From positions 1 to 64,000 of the forward strand of contig NZ_NPDD01000085.1 in the NCBI RefSeq assembly GCF_002272245.1: a stretch of DNA of 64,000 nucleotides. Reading direction: 5' to 3'. The notes under the pieces were generated by a model that worked only from the letters and a program-made list of their open reading frames with translations, had not been told where the DNA came from and made no database searches. Shown here in pieces: positions 8,747-17,117 of this stretch (positions are counted from its first letter, which is position 1; every line of letters starts with the position of its first letter). Source of the stretch: Bacillus sp. 7884-1. GTDB taxonomy: Bacteria; Bacillota; Bacilli; Bacillales; Cytobacillaceae. A program made the position numbers and the translations under genes.

Positions 8747-11038
8747 TTAAACAGTTTGTTGTTGCTGTTGGCGTAGTTTTCGTGCAGCTGTCACCATATT
8801 TTTTAATGAGAAAATAGTTTCATCTTCATGTCGTGTTTTTAAACCACAATCTGGATTCACCCAAAACTGTTCTTTGGAAATAATCTCTAAGCTGTCTTTT
8901 AATATGGTGTCGATTTCTTCTACACTTGGAACACGCGGGCTGTGTATATCATACACACCTAAACCGATACCAAGTTCATATGGATTTTGTTTTAGTGATT
9001 GAATCAGTTCTCCATGGCTTCTTGATGTTTCTATTGAAATGACATCTGCATCAAGGGCACGAATTGTTTCTAAAAAGTTATTAAACTCGCAATAACACAT
9101 ATGAGTATGAATTTGTGTTTCATTTCTTACACTGGAAGTCGCGAGCTTGAATGCATTAACTGCCCATGATAAATATTGATTCCAGTCTTCATTCCTTAAT
9201 GGCAAGCCTTCACGTAATGCAGGTTCATCCACCTGAATAATGGCAATTCCTGCATTTTCTAATGCTTGAACCTCTTCTTTGAGGGCTAAGGCAATTTGGT
9301 TGGCTACAAGTTCTCGGGAGATATCATCACGTACAAAAGACCAATTTAAGATCGTGACGGGTCCTGTTAACATCCCTTTAACATACTTTGTCGTTAATCG
9401 CTGTGCTTCTACTACTTCCTTCACTGTCATTGGAGATGTCCACTCAACGTCACCATAAATAATCGGCGGTTTCACACAACGTGATCCATAAGATACCACC
9501 CAGGCTTTTTCTGTAAAAGCAAAACCTTTCAGCTTTTCACCAAAGTACTCTACCATATCGGTTCGCTCAAATTCCCCATGCACTAAGACATCCAGGCCAA
9601 TTTCTTCCTGAATTCGAATCCATCGTGCGGTTTCACTTTTCAAAAACTCAGCATAATACGTGTGGGTAATTTCTTTTTTGCGCCATGCTGTCCGTGTTCG
9701 TTTTACTTGATCTGATTGAGGGAAGCTTCCAATCGTTGTTGTTGGAAAATCCGGTAATTGTAACGCCTCTTGCTGTAATGGTTGACGTACTTTAAAGGGC
9801 ATTGGACGTGTAAAATGTTCTGGCTTGACTTGTAATAATAGCTCCTTTACACGTGGGTTTTGCCTCGCCTCATGCTGCTCTATGGCTTGGATTGCCGCCA
9901 TACTTTGAGACACACTTTTACTTCCTGACCAGTTCTCGTCTAAAACGAAGGATGTAATATGCGTTAACTCGACAATTTTCTCATCGGCAAAGGACAATGC
10001 ACTTAGTAAAGTCGCATCCAGAGTCTTTTCAGATTTAGTTGTGACAGGTACATGCTGTAAACTGCAAGAAGATTGAACCCAGGCTTCATTTACACCGCTT
10101 AAAGATAAAATAGCTTTTGTTATCATTGCTTTTTCAGCTAAATTTGCCCTCCAAATATCACGCCCATTTATGATTCCAATCCCTAATACTTTATCTTGTG
10201 GGAAACCATATTTACGGAGTGAAGCCATATTCTCATCAGCACCATGAATAAAATCAAGACCAACTCCTGCAACAGGTAATTGAATGAGCTCTTCATACGC
10301 TGATAGTCCTTCAAAATAGGTTTGTAACATCAATTTCGCTGTTGGTACTTCTTCTGCTAATTGTTTATAAATTTGTTGAATTAGTTTTATATCTTCGGGT
10401 ACAAGTGAAAGGACTAATGCTGGTTCTTCCACCTGAATCCACTCTGCCCCTGCATCTACAAGTTGTTGGAGTACTTGAGCATAAAGAGGTAAGAGTCTTA
10501 ATATAAAGGATGCTTTGGATATTGAATCGTAGCCCTTCGATAATTGAACAAAAGAATAGGGACCGATAATGGTAGGCTTTGTAATTAGACCTAGTTCAAA
10601 CTTCGCTTCTAAAAAATAATCTAAAATATAGTTTTGAGTTAATTCTAGTGGCTGGCCTTCATACTCAGGTACAATGTAGTGGTAGTTTGTATTAAACCAT
10701 TTGGTCATCTCAGAAGCGACAACATTGTTAGCCCCACGCGCCATTGCGTAATAAGTTGTTAAATCTACCTTTTCGCCTGCCCACTTATAACGGTCTGGAA
10801 TTAAACCGAACATGGTCGCGAGGTCTAGCATACGATCATAAAAAGTAAAATCTCCGACCGTGAGAATGTCTAATCCTAATGTTTGCTGGTGTTTCAAATG
10901 ATTCAAGCGTATGGTCTTCATCTCAAAGGTAAACTCTTCCTCTGATATCTGACCCTTCCAAAAAGATTCTACACAACGTTTCCACTCTCGATTACCACCT
11001 ATGTATGGGTAACCAATGGAAGTACTGACTAAATTCAT
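8747..11038 (-). CDS. metE: Cobalamin-independent methionine synthase
   Basis: Transfers a methyl group from 5-methyltetrahydropteroyl-triglutamate to homocysteine with no B12 cofactor. 763 residues, full length, with the two-barrel layout. In the C-terminal barrel TTIGSFPQSD, the zinc ligands in HMCYCEF and the late cysteine in NPDCGLKTRH are all present. AAAGGAGGA lies before the ATG. Expression is probably controlled by a minus-strand cobalamin riboswitch (11205-11378) and a terminator (11077-11109) in the leader: when B12 is plentiful the enzyme is not needed, which implies a B12-dependent MetH elsewhere. The gene converges with glgA. Confidence 0.96.
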   Translation of the reverse strand: MNLVSTSIGYPYIGGNREWKRCVESFWKGQISEEEFTFEMKTIRLNHLKHQQTLGLDILTVGDFTFYDRMLDLATMFGLIPDRYKWAGEKVDLTTYYAMARGANNVVASEMTKWFNTNYHYIVPEYEGQPLELTQNYILDYFLEAKFELGLITKPTIIGPYSFVQLSKGYDSISKASFILRLLPLYAQVLQQLVDAGAEWIQVEEPALVLSLVPEDIKLIQQIYKQLAEEVPTAKLMLQTYFEGLSAYEELIQLPVAGVGLDFIHGADENMASLRKYGFPQDKVLGIGIINGRDIWRANLAEKAMITKAILSLSGVNEAWVQSSCSLQHVPVTTKSEKTLDATLLSALSFADEKIVELTHITSFVLDENWSGSKSVSQSMAAIQAIEQHEARQNPRVKELLLQVKPEHFTRPMPFKVRQPLQQEALQLPDFPTTTIGSFPQSDQVKRTRTAWRKKEITHTYYAEFLKSETARWIRIQEEIGLDVLVHGEFERTDMVEYFGEKLKGFAFTEKAWVVSYGSRCVKPPIIYGDVEWTSPMTVKEVVEAQRLTTKYVKGMLTGPVTILNWSFVRDDISRELVANQIALALKEEVQALENAGIAIIQVDEPALREGLPLRNEDWNQYLSWAVNAFKLATSSVRNETQIHTHMCYCEFNNFLETIRALDADVISIETSRSHGELIQSLKQNPYELGIGLGVYDIHSPRVPSVEEIDTILKDSLEIISKEQFWVNPDCGLKTRHEDETIFSLKNMVTAARKLRQQQQQTV

Positions 11039-11076
11039 TTTACGATTCCTCCTTTACATTTACATATTCCAAATAC

Positions 11077-11109
11077 AAAAAAGCCATCTCCACGAAAAGG
11101 AAATGGCTC
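11077..11109 (-). terminator. Regulated terminator in the metE leader
   Basis: On the minus strand GAGCCATTTCC / GGAGATGGCTC-like arms flank a short loop and end in TTTTTT, about 40 bases before the metE start. Its place after the cobalamin aptamer suggests it is the expression platform. Confidence 0.75.
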
Positions 11110-11204
11110 TACATTCAAGTTAAAGGTATGTCCAAGAAACCAAACAACTCATAACTCGTTTGTCGTACGAATGTCACCACCTATTCCACGTAGGTATTTG
11201 GTGT

Positions 11205-11378
11205 GTACTAGAATGGGCAGGTCTCCTGGCTCATCATCAATGTTCATCACACCTTCCCATCAAAAGACAGTGGTATTTGTGATTCACTCCGAATTACAGT
11301 TGCGGGACAGCGACGGAATTTCACCGTTCTTCCCTTTTAAGCCAAGCCTCAGCTTGGCACCAATTCTTACACGATATG
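11205..11378 (-). promoter_or_regulatory. Cobalamin riboswitch controlling metE
   Basis: Read on the minus strand it contains, in order, AAAAGGGAAG, GGTGAAATTCCG, GCTGTCCCGCAACTGTAA and, near the 3' end, GCCAGGAGACCTGCC. These are the conserved core elements of the cobalamin (B12) aptamer. Switches of this type normally shut off transcription when adenosylcobalamin binds. The outer limits are approximate. Confidence 0.92.
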
Positions 11379-11446
11379 TAATTGCCAATTAATATAACAT
11401 ACTCATAATCTGGTGTACATAATTTTCTGAGAATTTATTTTTGTTA

Positions 11447-11475
11447 TTGTCAAAGTAGATAATGTATATTATATT
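11447..11475 (+). promoter_or_regulatory. Probable promoter of the nrd operon
   Basis: TTGTCA (11447-11452) and TATATT (11470-11475) with a 17-base spacer. The predicted start near 11482 falls at the first NrdR-like box and leaves a leader long enough for the riboswitch. Confidence 0.55.
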
Positions 11476-11482
11476 TGTTGAT

Positions 11483-11530
11483 ATACAATATTTAGTGTTG
11501 TTTATTAGGATGTAGCACTAAATATAGATA
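11483..11530 (+). promoter_or_regulatory. Pair of NrdR-like boxes
   Basis: ATACAATATTTAGTGT (11483-11498) matches the NrdR box consensus ACACWATATATWGTGT at 14 of 16 positions. A weaker second copy, GCACTAAATATAGATA (11515-11530), matches at 11. The boxes start 32 bases apart, three helical turns, which is the usual spacing for this nucleotide-sensing repressor of ribonucleotide reductase genes. The two boxes also form an inverted repeat (TATTTAGTG / CACTAAATA) that could fold in RNA, so a structural role is the alternative. Confidence 0.6.
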
Positions 11531-11542
11531 ATGACCAAATTT

Positions 11543-11693
11543 AATGGTGTCTGTATAGACTTAATAGGGAATCTGGTGAAAATCCAGAACTGTACCCGCA
11601 ACTGTAAGTGCTGACGAAATAATCATATCCACTGTCTTTGGACGGGAAGGGATTAGAGTAGGAAGAAGCACAAGTCAGGAGACCTGCCATTTT
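11543..11693 (+). promoter_or_regulatory. Cobalamin riboswitch controlling the nrd operon
   Basis: The plus strand carries AATAGGGAATCTGGTGAAAA, TCCAGAACTGTACCCGC, AACTGTAAGTGCTGA and, near the 3' end, AGTCAGGAGACCTGCC: the full set of conserved cobalamin aptamer elements in order. It lies between the promoter and a terminator just before nrdE, so B12 binding is expected to reduce transcription of the B12-independent reductase. Confidence 0.92.
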
Positions 11694-11790
11694 TATTACG
11701 TATTATCTTCTTCGGGAGTTGGGAGGATATAACGAGGGTATGCCTACTATTACAGTGACCAAGTACTGTATGATAGATTATTCCACGTTA

Positions 11791-11819
11791 TAAACCCATC
11801 TTCATTGATGGGTTTTTTG
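11791..11819 (+). terminator. Regulated terminator in the nrd leader
   Basis: Stem AAACCCATC / GATGGGTTT with a TTCATT loop and a T run, 46 bases before the nrdE start. It is probably the riboswitch expression platform. Confidence 0.85.
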
Positions 11820-11864
11820 TTGTTTCACTCGCGAAGTCAATTCGATAAGAAAAGAGGAATTGCT

Positions 11865-14150
11865 ATGGTAGTAAATAGTGTATATTCAGAAAAAGATACA
11901 GTTTTTGCAGCAGTGAAAAGGGTTTCTGATAAATATAATCTGGATACAACAGAATTATATAAAAAAATTACTAGTCTTGAGGAGTCATCAATATATGAAC
12001 ATTCCCTTACTTTTGCATTAAATCAAATTTCGATGTCTGATCCTAACTGGACCTTTCTAGCGGCAAATCTTTATTTAGGTGAACTATATCGGATTGCTTC
12101 AAATAATAGAGGGTATAAGTCTGATATAAACTATGGGGATTTTTACACTCTGATTGCTGAATTAACTAGAATAGGAATCTATTCTAAGGATTTATTACAA
12201 GATTATACAAAAGAAGAGATTGAAATATTAGCTGGAGAAATAGCTCCTGAACGGGATTTTTTGTTTAATTATATAGGGTTATTTTTACTAGCAGATCGTT
12301 ACTTGGCAAAAGATTACGAAGGAAACCTATACGAATTGCCTCAAGAACGGTTTATGATCATAGCCATGACATTAATGAGAAAGGAACAAAAGGAAGTCAG
12401 ATTAACCCATGTTAAAGAAGCATACTGGGCACTAAGCAACTTGTATATGACCGTTGCTACACCAACTCTATCAAATGCTGGAAAAAGCTTTGGCCAGCTC
12501 TCTTCCTGTTTTATTGATACAGTAGAAGATTCTTTGGATGGAATTTATTTAAATAATTGGGATATTGCTAGATTAAGTAAAGATGGTGGTGGTCTAGGTG
12601 TGTACCTTGGCAAGGTACGTGCCTTAGGTTCAGATATCAAGAAATTTAAAGGTAATTCTTCTGGGGTTGTACCTTGGATTCGTCTTATTAATGATACGGC
12701 TGTGAGTGTCGACCAATTGGGTCAAAGGCAAGGGGCGGTCGCTGTTTATTTAGATATATTTCATAAGGATATTATGAACGGCTTTTTAGACTTAAAAACA
12801 AATAACGGAGACGAAAGGCGAAAGGCTCATGATATTTTTACAGGTGTTTCGATACCTGACTTGTTTATGAAGAAATTAGAAGAAGTAGATGAACAAGGTA
12901 GAAGTGTTGGAGAATGGCATACCTTTTGTCCTCATCAAGTAAAACAAATGATGGAGTGGAAGGATCAAGAAGGTAATCCCCTTGGTTTAGAAGATTTCTA
13001 TGATGAGTGTGATGTGAAGTTTTTTACAGAAAAGTATGAGGATGCGGTAAACCATCCTCTACTTCCTCGAAAAACCTATCGAGCTATGGATATTATGGCA
13101 AGGATTATGATTTCTCAATTAGAAACAGGTACTCCATATATGTTTTATCGAGATGAGGTAAATCGTCAAAATCCCAACAAACATCTAAGAGGAAAGGGAC
13201 GTGCATCGATCTTTTGCAGCAATTTGTGTACAGAGATTACCCAAAATATGTCTGCCACAACGATTATCAAAGAATATATAGATGAGGATGGAAATATTGT
13301 CATTGTTCGTAAACCTGGGGATTTTGTTGTCTGCAATCTATCATCTATTAATTTGCCGAAAGCTGTAAAAGGGGATGTATTAGAAAGATTGATTCCTATT
13401 CAAATGAGAATGCTAGACAATGTAATTGATCTCAATACTGTTTCAGTTGGACAGGCTGAGGTGACAAATAAGCAATATCGGCCTGTAGGGTTAGGTACGT
13501 TTGGTTGGCATCACCTTCTAGTATTAGAGGGGATTTTTTGGGAATCCGAAAGGGCTGTTAAATATGCTGATCAACTATATGAAGAAATTGCTTATCTTAC
13601 CATTCGTTCATCAATGGAATTAGCTAAGGAAAAGGGTGCCTATAAGAAGTTTGAAGGTTCAGATTGGCAATCAGGCAATTACTTTAAACGCAAAGGATAT
13701 AAATCAGACCGATGGAACCAAGTGATGGGGGAGATTACGAGGTATGGGGTTCGAAATGGCTGGATGATGGCGATCGCTCCAAACTCGTCCACCGCAAAGA
13801 TTGGTGGCTCAACAGATGGGATTGATCCTTTGTATTCGATCGAATACGCAGAGGAGAAGAAAAATTTCAAATTTAAAGTAACGGCGCCTGATTTAGACCA
13901 TAACAGTTATAACTATTATCGACGTACTAGGCATGTTCTGGATCAAACATGGAGTATTAGGCAAAACGCTGCTCGGCAGAGACATATTGACCAATCAATT
14001 AGTTTTAATCTCTATGTTCGTCATGATATTAAAGCAATAGAGTTATTAGATCTTCATATGCAAGCATGGAAGCAGGGTTTAAAAACAACCTATTACGTAA
14101 GAAGCACTTCACAAACTGAGATAGAAGAATGTGAAGCATGTCAAAGTTAG
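11865..14150 (+). CDS. nrdE: Class I ribonucleoside-diphosphate reductase, large (alpha) subunit
   Basis: Reduces ribonucleotides to deoxyribonucleotides with a thiyl radical generated by the partner NrdF. The ATG at 11865 has AGAGGAATTG upstream and gives 761 residues. QLSSCF and DFVVCNLSS hold the redox-active cysteine pair; FCSNLCTEI holds the catalytic Asn-Cys-Glu triad; the C-terminus ends in a CEAC pair for reactivation. The N-terminal 80 residues or so look like a degenerate ATP-cone region. It is longer than the 700-residue NrdE of B. subtilis, so it could equally be called NrdA-like. A cobalamin riboswitch and NrdR-like boxes precede it, implying a B12-dependent class II reductase (NrdJ) elsewhere. 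Confidence 0.92.
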   Translation: MVVNSVYSEKDTVFAAVKRVSDKYNLDTTELYKKITSLEESSIYEHSLTFALNQISMSDPNWTFLAANLYLGELYRIASNNRGYKSDINYGDFYTLIAELTRIGIYSKDLLQDYTKEEIEILAGEIAPERDFLFNYIGLFLLADRYLAKDYEGNLYELPQERFMIIAMTLMRKEQKEVRLTHVKEAYWALSNLYMTVATPTLSNAGKSFGQLSSCFIDTVEDSLDGIYLNNWDIARLSKDGGGLGVYLGKVRALGSDIKKFKGNSSGVVPWIRLINDTAVSVDQLGQRQGAVAVYLDIFHKDIMNGFLDLKTNNGDERRKAHDIFTGVSIPDLFMKKLEEVDEQGRSVGEWHTFCPHQVKQMMEWKDQEGNPLGLEDFYDECDVKFFTEKYEDAVNHPLLPRKTYRAMDIMARIMISQLETGTPYMFYRDEVNRQNPNKHLRGKGRASIFCSNLCTEITQNMSATTIIKEYIDEDGNIVIVRKPGDFVVCNLSSINLPKAVKGDVLERLIPIQMRMLDNVIDLNTVSVGQAEVTNKQYRPVGLGTFGWHHLLVLEGIFWESERAVKYADQLYEEIAYLTIRSSMELAKEKGAYKKFEGSDWQSGNYFKRKGYKSDRWNQVMGEITRYGVRNGWMMAIAPNSSTAKIGGSTDGIDPLYSIEYAEEKKNFKFKVTAPDLDHNSYNYYRRTRHVLDQTWSIRQNAARQRHIDQSISFNLYVRHDIKAIELLDLHMQAWKQGLKTTYYVRSTSQTEIEECEACQS

Positions 14151-14178
14151 ACGAGACAATCCAGGAGGTATTTATTTG

Positions 14179-15222
14179 ATGATACATACACCATTAACCA
14201 AAATTAAATTACTAAATCCAGATTTTCCAAACAAATCCACTAGGATAATAAATGGAGAGTCATCAGGTATTCTTAATTGGAATGATATTGCCTATCCTAA
14301 GATGTACGACTTGTACCAAACTCTATTATCAAACTTTTGGAAGCCGCAAGAAATTAATATGCAGGATGATATAAAACAATGGGATTCCCTTAGTAATCAT
14401 GAAAAGGATGTGTTCCTGCGTATCAATACTCAACTTGCTTCACTTGATAGCCTGCAAACACCAACCATGAGTCAAGTAATGGATTATGTAACGGACTCTA
14501 GTTTCAAAGCGATCTTTGCGGTTATTTCACAACAAGAAGCCGTTCATAATGAGTCATATTCTTATATACTTAGCTCACTTATTCCTATGGGTGAACAAAA
14601 TGACCGATTTAATCAAGCGAAAAGTGATCACATTGTAAGAAAACGTAATCAACTTATATTAGATGCCTATGAGGATTTTAGACAAAATCCAACGCCACAA
14701 GCGTTATTTAAGTTATGTGTAAACTCCATTAACTTGGAAGGTATTTATTTTTACGCAGGTTTTGCTTTTTTCTATCACCTAGCACATCAGCAAAAAATGC
14801 TTAAGACAAGTACGATGATTAGTTATATACAACGGGATGAAATGCAGCATGCCTATTTTATTTCTCAATTTATTCGAATCCTCTTAACTGAAAATCCTGA
14901 ACTTCATACGGATGAAAATATCCAATATGTCTATGAAACGATTAGTGAGGCAGTTGAACTAGAAAAAGAGTGGGCACAATATATTTTATCCGAAATAAAA
15001 GGGATTGATTTAGTAGAATTCGAAGGGTATGTAGAATATTTGGCAAATAAGCGATTGAGACAGCTTGGCTTGAAAAATCTTTATGAAGAAAGAAGCAATC
15101 CAATGCCGTGGATTCAAATTTTTGGAGATGAAATGATGAATGAGACGAAGTCGGATTTCTTTGAACAAAAGTCAAGAACCTATTCAAAGGTCTCACAGTC
15201 CAATGGATTTGACGAACTGTAA
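14179..15222 (+). CDS. nrdF: Class I ribonucleotide reductase, small (beta) subunit
   Basis: Carries the di-metal site and tyrosyl radical needed by the large subunit. LASLDSLQTP supplies the first Asp ligand; QEAVHNESYSYIL supplies the Glu and His ligands with the radical Tyr four residues after the His; NLEGIYFYAG and RDEMQHAYF supply the second ligand set. AGGAGGT nine bases before the ATG at 14179 fixes the start and gives 347 residues. A longer reading from 14131 overlaps nrdE without a ribosome site. The gene is 28 bases after nrdE and overlaps the flavodoxin gene. Confidence 0.93.
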   Translation: MIHTPLTKIKLLNPDFPNKSTRIINGESSGILNWNDIAYPKMYDLYQTLLSNFWKPQEINMQDDIKQWDSLSNHEKDVFLRINTQLASLDSLQTPTMSQVMDYVTDSSFKAIFAVISQQEAVHNESYSYILSSLIPMGEQNDRFNQAKSDHIVRKRNQLILDAYEDFRQNPTPQALFKLCVNSINLEGIYFYAGFAFFYHLAHQQKMLKTSTMISYIQRDEMQHAYFISQFIRILLTENPELHTDENIQYVYETISEAVELEKEWAQYILSEIKGIDLVEFEGYVEYLANKRLRQLGLKNLYEERSNPMPWIQIFGDEMMNETKSDFFEQKSRTYSKVSQSNGFDEL

Positions 15223-15667
15223 CATATCCGTTGCCATTGTTTATGCGACCGTATCTGGAAATACAAAAGAATTGGCCGAAGAACTTTATCAAATCTTTCT
15301 AGGGGAGTCAGTCAATATATCAATTTATAGTATAAATGAGTTTTCATTAGCGGACTTAAGTCAATATAAGGCAGTAGCTATAGGAACGTACACATGGGGA
15401 AATGGTGAAATACCTAGGGAAATGAGACATCTCTATCAAGCGTTTGAATCAATTATGAGAAAAGACATTACTACTGCCGTTTTTGGAACGGGTGATAGCT
15501 GTTATCCAATGTTTTGTGGAGCGGTTGATCAATTTCGGGACATGCTGTACATTCACACAAACTTAGCAGCGACCCTGAAGGTTGAACTTTTGCCACAAGA
15601 ACAGGATATAAAGCGTTGCAGAAAGTTTGTTGAAGTACTACTATTGCGAGCAAGTATGGAAAATTAG
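15203..15667 (+). CDS. Flavodoxin in the nrd operon
   Basis: Short-chain flavodoxin, 154 residues from the ATG at 15203. The FMN phosphate loop is ATVSGNTKELAEEL near residues 14-27, GTYTWGNGEIP is the 50s loop and FGTGDSCYPMFCGAVDQF is the 90s loop. It overlaps the end of nrdF by 20 bases, so the two are probably co-translated; an upstream ATG at 15140 would overlap more. Nothing resembling NrdI is seen, so this flavodoxin may be the electron donor that activates or maintains the NrdF cofactor. That role is inferred from context. Confidence 0.88.
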   Translation: MDLTNCNISVAIVYATVSGNTKELAEELYQIFLGESVNISIYSINEFSLADLSQYKAVAIGTYTWGNGEIPREMRHLYQAFESIMRKDITTAVFGTGDSCYPMFCGAVDQFRDMLYIHTNLAATLKVELLPQEQDIKRCRKFVEVLLLRASMEN

Positions 15668-15765
15668 GTAATGTAGAATATAAAATGGGCTAAGGGGGGC
15701 TCTACAAGCCTGTTTTGTGCTTGGAGGCTCCTAGAACGCCTGCTCCTAAAAGAATGCCTTCCGCT

Positions 15766-16083
15766 TCAAACAGATTTTCTTAGTGAATATTCGACAAGCC
15801 AAGCAGGTATTGATCCTGTTTTGTTTGATTTGCGATTGCAATTCATCCAATCCTGTAAGGTGGCAGGAAAATGATTTTCTTCAAAGTGGAATACTGCAAT
15901 AGCACCAATCGTAGGAGGAAAGGGACTTATTCTAATATGGTTCTTCAGTTTCGTTAATACCTTCTCATAATCCATCTCTGAACAAAATTGAAACCATTGC
16001 AGAACCGTTTCGTCCTTACAAATGCAGTTGGGATAAACTGATTCGATTAGTACTAAAAGTTTAACTACCTCTTCCTTCGTCAT
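15766..16083 (-). CDS. Replicative helicase loader/inhibitor-like protein (G39P family)
   Basis: 105 residues beginning MTKEEVVKLLVLIESVYPN, with AGGAGGTCACAC before the ATG at 16083. The pattern of an N-terminal helical pair, W/F-rich middle (LQWFQF), DYEKVLTKLKNHIR and SPFPPTIGAI resembles the SPP1 G39P family that loads or inhibits DnaB-type helicases. Such proteins are common in Bacillus phages and also occur singly in chromosomes; no other phage gene is nearby, so this is a domesticated or leftover copy. A longer reading would start inside the upstream hairpin repeat and is not likely. Confidence 0.55.
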   Translation of the reverse strand: MTKEEVVKLLVLIESVYPNCICKDETVLQWFQFCSEMDYEKVLTKLKNHIRISPFPPTIGAIAVFHFEENHFPATLQDWMNCNRKSNKTGSIPAWLVEYSLRKSV

Positions 16084-16113
16084 TGTGTGACCTCCTGTAA
16101 TATTGGTGAGTTG

Positions 16114-16164
16114 CCAAGGGGACGGTTCTCCCGGTCCAAAAGGCCGGAAGAACCGTCCCCTTGG
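16114..16164. repeat. GGGGACGGTTCT hairpin repeat, copy 1
   Basis: Near-perfect inverted repeat: left arm CCAAGGGGACGGTTCT..CCCGGTCC, loop AAAA, right arm GGCCGG.AGAACCGTCCCCTTGG. A second copy lies at 18016-18066 in the same orientation. Such extragenic palindromes are scattered in many Bacillus genomes and may be REP-type elements mobilised by a TnpA-REP transposase; that link is inferred. Confidence 0.8.
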
Positions 16165-16251
16165 TCTTTCGCAAGAACCGATGTTCATAAGACTTGCTAT
16201 AGGAGAATAAATATCAAATTAGTGTGGTATTTTTTCCTAGGAGGAATTTAC

Positions 16252-17049
16252 ATGAATGAAGTTTTTGAAAGGTCAGCCAGATTTGAACACCGTTTTTGGC
16301 TTCAAATATTAGGTGATCATTCTAGGTTCATTTTTGAAGCTCTTGCCCCCATTCAAAAAGTTGAGATTGAGAAAGCCACGAATTTTATTAACATATTTGA
16401 TGCACTTCTAGAACGCGCAAAATCCTCCCCACTGACACAACTAATAGCTCAAGTAGAACCAGAGGTACTAAAGTTAAGGGAATTTAAATTAGACTTAATT
16501 AGTAAACACCTTGTCGGAAAAATCAAAATTCACCTTTCACCTACTTTTTTAAATCACATGGTAAATGAATTAGAGGAATATTTAAGGATTTTAAATCATT
16601 TAAAAGAGGGGAAAATGCCACCCGTTTACCATGAACTTCATCATCACCTACTTTGGTTATTAGACGCAGCAGGTCATTCAGACGCTATATATTCAAATTT
16701 AGATGGTGTAGAAAAGAAATTAAGAGAGAAAAGTAAGACATTTAAAAAGGATTTTGAAGGTTTTTATCTCAAAGCAGTAGAGCTGGCAGGATATTTAAGA
16801 ACCAATTTGACGACCTTTCCAGCTTTAACAAAAATGACAAATGATGCTCAATTAGAAATTAAGTTATTTCAAAATTTTTTAACAGAACTAGAAGAATTGG
16901 AACTAAGTAACCAGGCATTGGGAACTTTTGCACCGTTAATGGCTGATCATATGTACCGGGAAGAATGTTATTACCTAATGAAATTAGCGGAATCGGCAAA
17001 CATTGAACCGCCAAATTGTGATCCTGCCAAACCAAGACTCAAGGAATAA
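16252..17049 (+). CDS. DUF2935 protein
   Basis: 265 residues, mostly helical, beginning NEVFERSARFEHRFWLQILG after a TAGGAGGAATTT ribosome site. The two similar halves each have the pattern FEHRFWLQILGDHSRF... and LADHMYREECYYL, matching the DUF2935 duplicated four-helix bundle of Bacillus and Clostridium proteins. The conserved His and Glu residues suggest a metal site, as in ferritin-like folds, but no activity is known. No signal peptide. An upstream in-frame ATG at 16087 would add residues encoded by the hairpin repeat and is rejected. Confidence 0.75.
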   Translation: MNEVFERSARFEHRFWLQILGDHSRFIFEALAPIQKVEIEKATNFINIFDALLERAKSSPLTQLIAQVEPEVLKLREFKLDLISKHLVGKIKIHLSPTFLNHMVNELEEYLRILNHLKEGKMPPVYHELHHHLLWLLDAAGHSDAIYSNLDGVEKKLREKSKTFKKDFEGFYLKAVELAGYLRTNLTTFPALTKMTNDAQLEIKLFQNFLTELEELELSNQALGTFAPLMADHMYREECYYLMKLAESANIEPPNCDPAKPRLKE

Positions 17050-17067
17050 AAAACGATTGTTGCTGCT

Positions 17068-17106
17068 AAGGTGTGTTCAGGGGGATAGTCTCCTGAACAC
17101 CTTTTT
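17068..17106 (+). terminator. Terminator after the DUF2935 gene
   Basis: AAGGTGTGTTCAGGGGGA pairs with TCTCCTGAACACCTT and is followed by T residues. Confidence 0.85.
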
Positions 17107-17117
17107 GTGAGTATTAT

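Noticed and set aside
11171-11392. 73-codon plus-strand reading frame between metE and nrdE
   Set aside because: It lies antisense to the metE cobalamin riboswitch and has no ribosome site or protein-like composition.
15668-15765. GC-richer sequence after the flavodoxin gene, checked for a terminator
   Set aside because: No stable hairpin with a T run could be drawn.
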